From NCBI GenBank assembly GCA_009193035.1, contig SWDT01000564.1:1-64000 (forward strand): a DNA stretch of 64,000 nt. The letters are read 5' to 3'. Of this stretch, positions 1 through 11,352 are shown in pieces; within the stretch, counting starts at the first letter, position 1, and each line of letters starts with the position of its first letter. Both the position numbers and the translations under genes were made by a program. Source of the stretch: Halicephalobus mephisto. Taxonomy: Eukaryota; Nematoda; Chromadorea; Rhabditida; Panagrolaimidae. The notes below the pieces were generated by a model. It ran no database searches. It was given only the letters and a program-made list of their open reading frames with translations, and was not told where the DNA came from.

Positions 1-2188
1 AAAAAGAGAGATTACTTCTATATATGGAAATTTGATTCAAGTGTCGTTGGGATAAATTCCGTAAAGAATCTTCTGTTCTAATATTATCATCGGAATTGGA
101 GTTGATGACATTCAGACATCGATTGCGTCTTTTCGCACTGAAGCGAGAGGAAATTTCTCTCTGTTTTCCTTCGTATTTGTAAAAATATATAGAATCTTGT
201 CAATTCCTGATTTTCAACAGAGAAATCATACTTGTTAACTTTTACTTCAGACTTATACTTCTTTGTTCATTATACTGTTTATATTCCGAAATGCTATCGA
301 GTGTTATGCATGCAGTCAATATCCTTACGAAATAAGTGCATAAAAATGCATCGTGTTACAGCCAAGTCTTCTGCAGATTTGTGGATTTGAAAACCAAAGA
401 AATGTGATTTAGATTCACTAACTGTTCCGGTAGTAGAGACAGAATTTGCAAATTGTTTATTTCCTGGATATTTTAGAGGATTTAAAATACCGAAAGTGAA
501 ATTCAAATAATTCTATTACGGTATTTTATTTTTGAATTCCCCTAAAGCCAATTTTCAATTAATCTTTCTTCGTAAAAATAGAAAATGATTCGAAAAATTC
601 CAAAACTATTTGTCGAGAATCATTCCAAGTTAACAAAGTATTATTTTCATCGTTCCCTATGAGTACGGAATGTAACAAAAACCACAAATAATCGATGTAA
701 GGAGAGAAGTTTGCATTGAAAATATCAAACTTTAATTCAATATAACAGTATTTGGAACATTTTATGTTATCATTAGATTCAAGATTTAATAGATACAAAT
801 ATATTACAAACATCTGGAGAATGCTTCTGAACAAGAACTTAATTTTATTTCCTGCTTACTTTCATCCATGACGAAGCATGATTACGAAGCTGAACGGTGT
901 TTTTGACGACATATCGCGAATGTGGAAAACTTGATAATTCCAAACCAACAATGACTCTTCAATTAAGAACGACCCTTCAACTGAAACAAATTGAGAATGA
1001 AATATTGAGTCGTAGTTATTATCCGATGCGACCACAATCGGAATATGGATCAAATATTCAAGCCCAGAATGTTCACAAGTTTGTCAAAATCTTCAAGATA
1101 GGAGTTTTATCTGACCGTAATTTGCTGTCAATGAGAATTGCAGAATAGGGAAAATTGCTAAACTATTAAAACTCCAAGAATATATCTACAACTCCACTAA
1201 TGAAGAGAAATTAGACTAACTGGTTTCCAGGTCCCAATGTTAATATACTTATATCTTCTATGAAATAATCTTTGACAATGTTTGATAGTCATTGTTGAAT
1301 TATAACTAGCACATAAGACGAGTTCATAAATTTCGGAAAATTTTGCTGTTGAGAATTAAGGTAAATGGAACACAAGTAATATAATATAGAATTAATTATT
1401 ACTGTTTCTCAGCAGTTCGTGACTTTTATGCGCTTTTTTCAATTTCGGCGGAAACTAAAATGCCAAGCAGAAAAAATTCGACCTTCGCGTGCACCGGGCA
1501 ACCGGACTAGGGTCACTCCGAATTAGAGTACAGCGAAAATTTAGGTTTCACTTTGTTGCATCTCTGAAGTTCTATGAGTTGTTTGCTCCATTCCAAATTG
1601 TACGATTTCCTTTCCACTTTATGAGATTTTCCATTTTGTCGCGGAGTCAAACAATCGCTTTTCTCTGGAAGGAAACTAAGGCAAGCTTTGCTCGTGGGAC
1701 GACCATTCGACGATGTTTCTTTTGATGTTTGGCTGCTTGTCAGCTGCTTGCATCTTATATTTATCACTGATTGCACTTGTTTTGTTGAGCTCCCGTGCTT
1801 TGGATCGGAATTGTTATTTCTTGAGAACCTGTAAATTCGGAGCAGCCCTGGATAGTGCTGAAGGAATTGAAAAATTTGCATTTTTCTGGACTATATACAT
1901 GTTTGCTTTTAAATAAAGGAAAACGATCTTGGGATAATGTTTGAAAAATTTAAGATTGAAGATTTCTCGGGCACTGTTTTCAAGGAGTTAGGCAGTGGAA
2001 AGAAATCTTGAATAGTGTTCAAAAATTGAAGTGTTGGGATTCTTCTACACACTATTCAATGATATTCCAATGTAGAAGATGATAAAAAACGAACATATCA
2101 TCAAAAGCTCAATTTTTTTCCCGGAATTGGCAGATATTATTCCAAATTTACTTTGAAATAAACTAAACAACACTCACTTTTGTATCAA
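1..2188. other. No confident gene
   Basis: I see no gene that I can support here. Several short open frames lie on both strands, and the minus-strand stretch 559-834 is the most protein-like (about 90 codons, rich in Phe, Tyr, Asn and Ile, ending at an in-frame stop). On the minus strand it is preceded by a GTAAGC...TTGTTCAG pair only 33 bases apart that could be a very short intron, but the upstream part does not give a convincing exon. Minus-strand 1513-1881 is a Ser/Lys-rich open frame with no recognisable domain. These may be remnants of genes or of mobile elements. Confidence 0.4.
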
Positions 2189-2545
2189 CTAATGGCTTGA
2201 ATATTTTTTTTTGTAATTCCTCATTCTCAGACCAAGAATCCGGTCAAGTGTTACTTGTCCCTCAGAAACAGGAATCCTTACCTTTCTCCCACTTGTAATA
2301 GATCCGTTTCCAACTCTTGTCATCTCACATTCATGAGACATTGTAACTCCCCGCCTCTTGGTCGAGATCGAAGAAGCTCTTTCGGTCACTGCCACCTCGT
2401 GAAAATCAATCCTGGTTTCCAATAGCTTTTTCTCGATGACAAGTCTTTTAGCCCGGGGTTTTTGTCCGCTGAATCTTGTGTAAAATACATTTTTCTTGAT
2501 TTTCCTACGAAGAAAGTTTCGTTTACCTAAGAATAGCTCTTGTTA
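2189..2545 (-). CDS. Unassigned open frame, possible exon
   Basis: An uninterrupted minus-strand frame of about 118 codons runs between an in-frame TAA near 2546-2548 and a stop at 2189. It lacks an ATG near its 5' end, so it would have to be an internal or last exon. The product is basic and polar, with an Arg/Lys-rich first third and a run containing VTERASSISTKRRG and a C-terminal Tyr-Lys-rich tail. I do not recognise a family. In DNA this rich in A and T an open frame of this length is mildly unusual, but I could not find a matching upstream exon. It could be a fragment of a mobile element. Confidence 0.2.
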
Positions 2546-2819
2546 ATTCTCATTTCTATGACTGAAAAGTTTTTTGTAATTGAATTGTGAATTCGGTTGT
2601 GTAAAGAAATTGAATTAGGAAATTGATATATCAATTTATTTTTATGTTGTTTTCCTTTTTCCTCCAGCCTGTGAGGGGCGTGCTTTGTTTCCTCGTTGGT
2701 TGAAGGATACATGGACGGCTTGCGACCTCACGTTGCTTTTTGCATTTTCTGCTCGGTTTGGAAATACCGGTTATTGATTTCGGCCTTATTCTACTTTTTA
2801 TAGTATATTTATTTTTATT

Positions 2820-2920
2820 TTCAGGTCCCCATCGGCTCCTCTTCCAAGATGGCCTCGTAACAACACTGCCGTCGGACGGCCCAGAATCCGTCTTTAATAT
2901 ATATTTATAGAATACAGGTA
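2820..2920 (+). other. Possible exon or element fragment
   Basis: A strong acceptor (tttttattttcag, ending at 2824) is followed by a GC-richer block that includes the palindrome GCCGTCGGACGGC, and a possible donor (CAG|GTAATC) follows near 2918. The frames are short and I cannot join them to another exon. Recorded as an exon-like island only. Confidence 0.15.
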
Positions 2921-3095
2921 ATCATTTCAAATGATGATTGAAATATATAATTATTTGAAACTATTATTAAAGTTAGTGAGTCCCCACTAATGTTTTTTAA
3001 AATAAATAGCATCCTGTATTGCGAATAGGGTGGAGATATTGTAACTACATATTGAGGAGACGAAATCTTCCCATCACGGGATTAATTCAATTGAG

Positions 3096-3329
3096 ATGAC
3101 TGATGCCGAGGAGCTAATACGCCATAAGGAGACAGTGAAAAACAATATAGAGAAAACAAAGCAGAAGTATGAGAAGCTGTTACGAATACGGCAGATATTT
3201 CTCGGCTGCATTTTTTTATATAACCAGGTACTTATCTCCGGGGCCTGGTTTTGTCGTCTAAGGCGAGAGACAAATGGAGGATACTTTTTTCTGAATATTG
3301 TAGCACAAAAAGTACGGAAACGTTTTTAA
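3096..3329 (+). CDS. Possible coiled-coil exon, unassigned
   Basis: An ATG-initiated frame opens with a charged, helix-prone stretch of about 30 residues (Glu, Lys and Arg-rich, with leucines and isoleucines spaced as in a coiled coil), then a possible donor (CAG|GTACTT near 3228). If the donor is used, the exon is about 44 codons. No downstream partner exon could be found before the AT-rich tract at 4080. It could be the 5' exon of a decayed gene or a gag-like fragment of a retroelement; the sequence does not decide. Confidence 0.2.
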   Translation: MTDAEELIRHKETVKNNIEKTKQKYEKLLRIRQIFLGCIFLYNQVLISGAWFCRLRRETNGGYFFLNIVAQKVRKRF

Positions 3330-4680
3330 ATTAGGTGTTAACAAAAAATGGAGAACATTGTAGGCTAGACAGAAATTTTTAAAATTTTTAATTACATTAC
3401 ATTTCTTCGGCTTTTAAAATTAACATCTTAATTTTAGGTTTTCATAAATATTAATAATATTATAATCATGAAATTCAAAAAATTGAATACTAGAATAAAT
3501 CGGACGAAGTTTATAATTCTGTTAAAAACCGTAATGACATTTGAGGAGAGAACCCGAATGCAAACTTCACCACGAAAGTCCTGTCAGCGGTGGTAGTGAT
3601 TCTGTAATTTTGGAATTAAATTTTTTGTAGCGCGTTGTGCTATAAGAAATGTCGTTAGATACAGAATGTGTTTAGGTTGTGTCTACTTTGCCCCTAAGAG
3701 GAAGTCCATATCATATCGGATGCAAATCCATCACAGAAGAGTAATAACAATACTATGCAACGATCACTAGGACTGACATCATAAATAATACTGAGACCAC
3801 CAATCAAGAAAAACCCTGGGTTCCGTACTGTCAAATTGACGTCAGAGTTCAAGATTGAAATTTTAAATTTTTTTGTTGAAACGTAACTTGTTATTTTATG
3901 TTTTGAATTTTAAAAATCCAGCTAAGTTTCAGCTATCAATTCAGATGAAACTGATTTTCGAGATAGAAAAATCCACAGATGTTTCTTAACACGAAAACTC
4001 CAAATTTCGACTTTGAATTCTGATTGTCAACTTTGGTAAAACAAATTTTAGAATCTGATCATTATTGAAAATTTTCAGATTTTAAATTCTATTTTTTTGC
4101 TTATTTTTGTACTTTTTATCTATTTTAATTTTTAATTTTAATATATCTTATTTTTACATTTTTTATATTATTCCTACTTTATCTGTTTAAATAATTTTTA
4201 TAATTTTTTAGTTCATTTATTTACTTGTTTTTGTATCATTTTTATTCATTTTGTCCATATATATTATTTGTAAAATTTTTATTCATTTTATTATTGTAAA
4301 ATTTTATATTATTTTAATTATTTTTGTAAAATTTTTATTATTTATTATTTATTTTATTCATTTTTATTATTTTTAAAATTTTATTATTTTTATATAATTT
4401 TATTCATTTTTATTATTCTATATATTTTTATTTATTCTATTATTTTACTTTTGCCCATATTATTTTTTTATTTTTGTCTATATTAATGGTTTATTTTATG
4501 TCCACCTTATTCATTTTATCCATGTTACACCTTTGATCAATGCAGTGTTCTGTGAACCGTAATCTTCGTCATGATAAATTTGTCTTGTGATTTCGTTTTC
4601 TTGCCTTTAATAAACAATCTCTAATAGAGTTACGAGGGTTAAGCAACTTCATTTCAAACGCTTACCGGAAATCTAGACGG
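3330..4680. repeat. AT-rich intergenic tract
   Basis: No gene seen. From about 4085 to 4500 the DNA is an almost pure T/A low-complexity tract built from slippage-prone variants of ATTTTTATTATTT. It ends shortly before the upstream region shared by the chemoreceptor copies. Confidence 0.6.
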
Positions 4681-4749
4681 TAATCTCTGTAATAGCACCA
4701 ATTATATCGAAATCTTATTTTTAAAATTCATTTTTATTCGAATAGGTAA
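4681..4749 (+). promoter_or_regulatory. Shared upstream segment of receptor copies
   Basis: The ~65 bases before the ATG are conserved in all four chemoreceptor copies (here, 7684-7750 minus, 12411-12475 minus, 14072-14138 plus). The core reads like CTTATTTTTAAA, then ACTTTTATTCGAATAGGTAAATGGCG. Similarity between this copy and the 7.7-kb copy extends further, to about 150 bases upstream (a 'ttacgagggttaagca' block near 4631). The AATAG just before GTAAATG could be a weak trans-splice acceptor. Duplication evidently included promoter sequence. Confidence 0.5.
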
Positions 4750-5799
4750 ATGGCGACTCAGACTTCGTCTCTAGACTGGAGAAAGTGTTTCGCCTCTGGA
4801 AGATCCCCGCCGAAACAACAAGACAAAGTAATTCTGGGAACTGTTACTTTGATTTTCACCTTGTTGGATATTACGGTAAATCTCCTCTCGTCGTGGTTAC
4901 CGTAATCGGAAGGAAAAAAGAAGAAATTGAATCAAGTACTGATTCTAAGTGCTCACATGTCTCTCGCCCACATTGGGTATGGTATGGTAAATACTTGGAG
5001 CTCCATTCCCTCTATTTACTCTCCAGAATTACTGTATTCGAATGACATTGTGGCTTCGGCAACAGCGTTTCTGAACACTCCATTCTACTTGGCTATTCTG
5101 TTTATGAATATCTCAATTGCTTTCGAGAGATTCAGTTTCTTCTTCAATTTGGAGTTCCACAAGGCCTTCAAAAAAACAATGCCACTTCTTGCTTGGATAG
5201 CTGCATTTGTTCTTGTGTTTTTGTCTGAACTCAACGGTTGTAGAAAAAGATTCAATCATTTAATAATGACCTACACTTTTGAGTGCAGTAACTGTCACTT
5301 GCTAAAAACTTCTCAACATTCTAGATGTGTCTTTTTATCTGCGGTCGTCGGTCCGGAATCCTGGTACTTTGTATATTTTTATTTTCATCAAGATATTCAA
5401 GCTGAAATGGATGACGGCGGTTACGGTAATGGTAGTAGTTCTAAGAATGCCTACGAAATAAGTAGTAAGTTTTGGAGCATTATATAAATTAAAAATTGAA
5501 TGAGGACGATTTACAAATGATTTCAGCTGATCCACTTCTTTCTAATCTGCATTCTGCAGTGGATAAATGGACTGATGTTCCTGAAAGCTCCCGCAATTCT
5601 CGGATACACGTTTTGGAACGCCTTGATCATCAACTAGCTGGATTAGTCAACGGCATAGTCTTCGGATTCTCGGCTTTCGGAATGAGTGAGAACTCCGAAT
5701 CAATTGTTCTCGCTGTTTACAATTGAAACCTTGGTCTCAGAAGAAATATCCGCTTCCATTGCAGCTTTCGGTACTCAAACTGGAATTCGAATTTATTAA
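4750..5799 (+). pseudogene. Chemoreceptor pseudogene, copy A
   Basis: This is a full-length but broken copy of the intact receptor at 11353-12410. It starts with the same residues (MATQTSSLDWRKCFASGR) and covers TM1 to the C-terminus. Compared with the intact copy it has a 1-base loss near 4890 (CTCCTCTCG for CTCCTTCTCG), which leads to a stop within a dozen codons, and a compensating 1-base gain in the A-run near 4915. Further small indels lie around 5320-5370 and a 1-base loss lies near 5634 in exon 2. The conserved intron (donor near 5463, acceptor TTTCAG at 5520-5525) is still visible. The damage is all small indels, so it is recent. Sequencing or assembly error is a formal alternative, but several independent indels argue against it. 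Confidence 0.85.
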
Positions 5800-6623
5800 T
5801 CGACTTTACATTTGTCAAAGTGAAAGGAAAAAGAATTTTAACTTTTAAAGTGAATTTCATATCAATTTCAATTTTTTGAAATATATGTTCAAAGTTAATT
5901 ATTTTGTAAATATAAGTTGTGAAATATAAAAAAGTAATTTAAAAATTGATATATGGCAAGAAAATGTTTAAAAAAATCAATCATTTTCGATATCTGTGTT
6001 TTATTAACAATAAATTTTGATTTAATTTTGACTTTTCGGGTAACTTTTAAAAATATAAATTTTGACTTTTTGGGTGATTTTTAAAAATATTAAATAAAAA
6101 TTAACACAAAATGATTCTTCATATGTGAATAATCAGAAAGGTCAACGAATATTATCATTTTGTATTTGTATTTTTAGATTTATTCGTTTTTTGCACGAAA
6201 TAGCAATTTGAAATTTATTTTTTATAGTGAGATACATTTTCGAAGATAATCATCGTTATCTAATTGGTTTTTTTCGAATAAGAGAACAGGAAATATGTCA
6301 AAGACTATGTCCTTATAAAATAGATAAGGAACATAAGATGACGTTGTGATGTTCGGATTTAAGTTTTAACCATGTTTTTAATACCTTTTTATCAAAGGAT
6401 TTAGATAAAAATATAAGTAGATGATAGTTCTCATTAAATAGTGACATTGATTTAAAAACATAAATATTAAAAAAAGTACTTTCTATATATTTTTATAACT
6501 CTTACAAAATTCCAATAGATTTAGAATAAATATCATACAAATTAAAATTGATATAAAATATTTACTAAAATCAAGTAAATCACTGTATGTTTTCTTTTCA
6601 CTTTGTGAAAAATCTAAATGAGA
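5800..6623. other. AT-rich spacer between copies A and B
   Basis: No gene seen. This 0.8-kb spacer lies between the 3' ends of two convergent receptor pseudogenes. A short 'caaagtgaaa' 3' flank is shared by both sides (about 5816 on the plus strand, about 6600 on the minus strand), so the duplication unit included 3' flanking DNA. Confidence 0.5.
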
Positions 6624-7683
6624 TCAGTAAATCCGAATTCTAGACTGACTGTGCCAACTGCTGCGGTGGAGACAGGTTTACTTTCAAAACAGAATTTGAA
6701 CTTCTTCAAAAGAGGAACAACTGAGCCCTGAATTTTCTACTCATTCCGAAAGTCGAGAATCCGAAGACTATGCCGTTGACTAATCCAGCTAGGTTGATGA
6801 TCAAGCGTTCCAAAACGTGTATCCGAGAATTGCGGGAGCTTTCAGGAACATCAATCCATTTCCACTCCAGAATGCAGATTAGAAAGAAATGGATCAGCTG
6901 AAATCATTTGTAAATCGTCATTATAAAATTCAGTCTCTGAAGAAATTAAAGGTCGAAAACTTACTATTTTATTTCGTAGGCATTCTTAGAGCTACTACCA
7001 TTACCGTAACTTCCAGTCACCCATTTCAGCTTGAATATCTTGATGAAAATAAAAATATACAATGCCACCAGGATTCCAGGACCGACGACCGCCAGATAAA
7101 AAGACACATCTAGAGTTGAGAAATTTTTAGCAAGTCGACAGTTACTACACTCAAAAGTGTAGGTCAATATCATATGATTGAATCTTTTTCTACAACCGTT
7201 GAGTTCAGACAAAAACACAAGAACAAATGCAGCTATCCAAGCAAGAAGTGGCATTGTTTTTTTGAAGGCCTTGTGGAACTCCAAATTGAAGAAGAAACTG
7301 AATCTCTCGAAAGCGATTGAGATATTCATAAACAGAATAGCCAAGTAGAAGGGAGTGTTCAGAAACGCTGTTGCCGAAGCCACAATGTCATTCGAATACA
7401 GTAATTCTGGAGAGTAAATAGAGGGAATAGAGCTCCAAGTATTTACCATACCATACCCAATGTGGGCGAGAGACATGTGAGCACTTAGAATCCGTACTTG
7501 AGTCAATTTCTTATTTTTCCTTCCTACTACGGTAACGACGACGAGCAGGAGATTTACCGTAATATCCAACAAGGTGAAAATCAAAGTAACAGTTCCCAGA
7601 ATTACTTTGTCTTGTTGTTTCGGCGGGGATCTTCCAGAGGCGAAACACTTTCTCCAGTCTAGAGACAAAGTTTGGTTCGCCAT
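6624..7683 (-). pseudogene. Chemoreceptor pseudogene, copy B
   Basis: The first exon is intact, giving about 239 residues that cover TM1 to TM5 and start MANQTLSLDWRKCFASGR. The second exon is broken. At the donor one base is missing relative to the intact copy (AAATAGTAAG for AAAGTAGTAAG), which creates an in-frame TAG. Exon 2 has lost two bases near 6863 and one near 6809, and the last codons end early. Splicing at the old donor would still run into a stop, so TM6 and TM7 cannot be made. Spliced or not, the product would be a five-TM truncated receptor. Very recent loss is likely because exon 1 is almost identical to the intact copy. Confidence 0.8.
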
Positions 7684-8407
7684 TTACCTATTTAAATAAA
7701 AGTAAAGTTTAAAAATAAGAGTTTGATGTAAGTGGTGTTATTATAGAGATTACAGCCGAGATTTGCAGGAAATCTTTAAAACAGAGGTGCTTAACTCTCG
7801 TAATTCTATTGGGTGACTATTTGTTGTAAAGACAGGAAAACGTGATTATACAGTGAAATGACTGAAGTCCAATATAATTACGTTCAAAACTGGTATGTTA
7901 ACAGAATAGGTAATATGAATAAAATATTGTCCTGGAAAAACCTGACGTACGCTTTTAGTGCCAATGAGCTTGAAATTAAGTCGATGAGTTCATAAGGATG
8001 TGAAATATGTGCAGTGATGTTTGATGAAAATAGAAAATTTTTTGAAGAATTAGGTAATTAATTTCAGTAATTGAGGAATTGTAGTTTTACTCAATAGTCA
8101 TATGTATAAAAGTATACGTATATCAGTTTATTATGAGATATGTAGAATTGTTGAAATTCTATCGATTATAAAACAACTCTTCGTCGTCGATACCATTCTG
8201 ATTTTAATCGTAATTATATTGATACATAAGTACATGTATTCATTCACGACATAACCGTTTTCTCTCCGAAAAATCAATTTCGAAAAAACAAATTAACAGT
8301 CTTTTGTTTTTTTACATTTAATTTCTTGTTTTTCTATGCTAAGTTAATTTTCCCTTTTGATTGTATTAAATAAAACCCTTTACGTAGAGTTTAACAATAT
8401 GCAACTG
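7684..8407. other. Upstream DNA of copy B
   Basis: No gene seen. The first ~70 bases are the shared receptor upstream segment in reverse orientation, and homology to the upstream region of copy A continues to about 7830. The rest is AT-rich single-copy-looking DNA up to the left arm of the inverted repeat. Confidence 0.5.
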
Positions 8408-8567
8408 AACTTGGACAAAAAGTACTTTAATTGGGAATTTTTAATGGTGTTTTCGGTGATTTTTGAACTTCACCTCAACAATTTTTCATTGACATCTTCG
8501 TTATCATAAAATAATAAAGACATAAGATTTCTCCTTCAAATCTTTTATGAACTACATTCAATGATTT
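8408..8567 (+). repeat. Long inverted repeat, left arm
   Basis: This 160-base segment is the reverse complement of 10502-10661 with only about five mismatches by eye. It begins AACTTGGACAAAAAGTAC and ends ACATTCAATGATTT. The arms enclose about 1.93 kb. I see no clear target-site duplication directly outside the arms. Confidence 0.85.
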
Positions 8568-10501
8568 GATTTTCTGTTTTTTTAGAAATTTTATCTTTTT
8601 TATATAAAAATCCACTATATTAGTGGGCTTCGTTACATTCATAATTAATATTAGTTAATTTTCACTGTGCTTATTGTCGTGGTTTATTTTCGTGATTTGT
8701 TCAAAAATTTTCAATATATTTGATATATGAAATCTACTTTTTAAAGAAAGTACAAGTTGTCTATTAAGAACTGCACGAGCAAATAGAGCGAATGAAGGAA
8801 AAAGAAGCAGAAGAAGATCACTTCAACTTTCTGATGATAATTTTAAACGGAAAAAACAAAATTTTGAATCTAGGTTGATTTCTAATATAACACTTCTAAT
8901 TAGAGTTAGCTCATCACAGAAGCAATTAAATTTGCAAATTATGCTTATTTGAGTTTATCTATTAAATGTATCCAATTTAGAGCAAGTATGCATATTGAAA
9001 CTTGAGGTTGTCGCCTTGCTACGGTACCTTCCCTGAATACTGGGTTCTGGTACAACTACAGTAATACAGGAGGAACTGGTATTGGAGTGACATATATGGG
9101 TAGTTTAAATTACAATAGAAAACTTCTTCTCTCCGCTATTCCTGTACGTCAACTCTCACTTCCGGAAGTTACAACGATATAAATATCAAAAAAGATTACA
9201 AATACTTAAATATCGTCAATCATGGGTTATTTTAAAAAAATCAGAAAGTTTCTGAGGAAATAAAGAGAATTAAAAAATAGGAAACTGGTTTCAATTAACT
9301 ATCATCCAGCAGAGTGAGAATAGATAATCTCAGATGAATGATGAGCTTTTAGAAGCTCTTGCTCCTGATTTGAAGTTAATCTTGCTCTCAAATTTGGAAA
9401 CGTATTCATGAATTACCTCAGTTAAAACTGTATCAAGTATTTTCTCAAAACAGGTTATTCGTAGAAATTCTAATACTGCATCAAAACTAACAAATCGTAA
9501 ACTTCCTTATTTGTTTTAACTAATAATATATTGTTTTTAATTGCATCTTTGAGACTGTTATGTCTTTTAGAATGAGACGATACAAAATAGGAACAAATAT
9601 TATTAATATCAGAGTTACACCCGGGGAGGACTGCCGGTACACCGAAGTGTTCCCTTTTGTACCCCTCAGTGGAGAGGAGGGACTGTTGAATCTTCGATGT
9701 TCTGAATATCTCTGATCATGGGGATTATGCGTCCACAACAGAGACAATAACAGAAAGTTATTGATTCCTACTTTAAGAAACTCCTGAATCCAATTATATT
9801 ATCCTCAAATATTTGTATGTTCTTTGAAGCAACCATTTATTTTTATTTTAATTATGAAAAACAGGTAGTATTACTGGGAAGAAAAATTTGAATCGTCATA
9901 GGAAAAGGTTCTAATGTTGGCAAACCAAGCAAAACAATCAAATTCGATTTTTGTGGATGTTCCTAACCCATGCTCTCCATACAATTTTTATCCACTGTTT
10001 ATTTTTTAGGATTACGATAATTTAATCCAGTCATTAGTTGTTTTGTTTTGGTTACGGTTTGATGAAGTGCTTTATTTTGGAGACAATAACAGAAACCATT
10101 TGAAACCAACTTGTGATCTGATTAAAGGAGAACTTTAGAAAGTTAAAGATGAAAGATTAGAAATTACTAAAGGACACAAAATGTTTTACTTCTAAGTTGT
10201 TCAGTTTTGTGATATTAAAATACAGTCTGATTTCAGCACTCTTGAAGGGGATATGAAGTCTCAGGATGCCACCTCATCTCATCGAGGTTTTAGTGCCAGA
10301 TATCCTTGTTACAATGTCACTAAAGAAGAATTAGAATTAAAAAATATTAGTGGAGTTCAAAAAGATATATAGGAAGTTGATTGTGTGATGCTAAACAGCT
10401 TGACTATAACTTGAATGAACATCTTAACAAAGCCAGGTTTATATATTGAAGAAAGTTTCTAATCATTGACAGACCATTGTCAGAGATAGATCTAGTATAA
10501 A
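8568..10501. mobile_element. Spacer of inverted repeat, possible decayed element
   Basis: No intact gene. A plus-strand frame near 10220-10375 reads as a coherent fragment of about 50 codons ending in a stop. It contains LEGDMKS and, about 20 residues on, GFSARYPCYNVTKEELE, an arrangement reminiscent of the 'GDxK ... G ... A.YPC..C' block of RAG1-like and related large transposon proteins. The second cysteine is absent here, so this is a weak, by-eye resemblance. A GC-rich island at 9610-9690 can fold (ACAC-TTCG-GTGT hairpin on the minus strand). The whole segment may be a degraded transposon bounded by the 160-bp arms. Confidence 0.3.
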
Positions 10502-10661
10502 AAATCATTGAATGTAGTTCATAAAATATTTGAAGGAGAAATCTTATGTCTTGATGATTTTATGATGACGAAGATGTCAATGAAAAATTGTTGAGGTGAA
10601 GTTCAAAAATCACCGAAAACACCATTAAAAATTCCCAATTAAAGTACTTTTTGTCCAAGTT
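10502..10661 (-). repeat. Long inverted repeat, right arm
   Basis: This is the partner of 8408-8567 in opposite orientation, ~97 percent identical by eye. Read on the plus strand it contains a short coding-like run (DDEDVNEKLLR, stop, SSKITENTIKNSQLKYF) interrupted by stops, so the arm may itself derive from an old coding sequence. Confidence 0.85.
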
Positions 10662-11352
10662 AAGCAATAAATAATTTGATTCTTTTCTAAGGATTGAATC
10701 CATCACCAAAAACAATAGAAATATTTAAATAAATTTTAAAAAAATCAAAACATTAGATATTTCGAGAAAAAAATAGTTTCCGTCTTTTTTATATTGCCAA
10801 ATTGTCCAGTAGTTATGTGTCTTCATTTGTAAAATGTTGGATGGGTACTCTATCTTCTGAAGGACAACTAACTTAGAAAGTAGTCCCAAAATAAAAATCC
10901 CTGGATATCAATCAATTGTTCCATCGTAGATGAGAAAGAGAAGTATATCAGCCATGGTAATGTTTACTTTTTGCAGTAATCAGTTTTTTTTGATAAAAAA
11001 GCTTAATTGCGATTATGCAAATGATTTTCGATATCACAATTACGATCTTAAGAAAAAGCAAAAATATTTTTATAAAAGAAACTTTTTGAAGGAAATCGCT
11101 ATAGTGTAAAAACCATTTTAAAAAATTGGAAACTTCAAATTAGATTTTTTTCTTTAAAAAAGAAATGTTTTTTCATATTGCTTTATCATTGATACGTCAT
11201 TTCGACACAGCTCTCTGTACTTAACAGACCCCTTAACAAAAATACGACAATTTCACAGAAAATATTTATAAAATTTAAGATGATATAAAAATCATATCAA
11301 ATTACTCACATGATGGTAAATTTTGTTCACTTTGTGACGAATTCAAATTAAA
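10662..11352. other. Intergenic, nothing recognised
   Basis: AT-rich DNA between the inverted repeat and the 3' end of the intact chemoreceptor gene. No gene or clear repeat seen. Confidence 0.5.
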
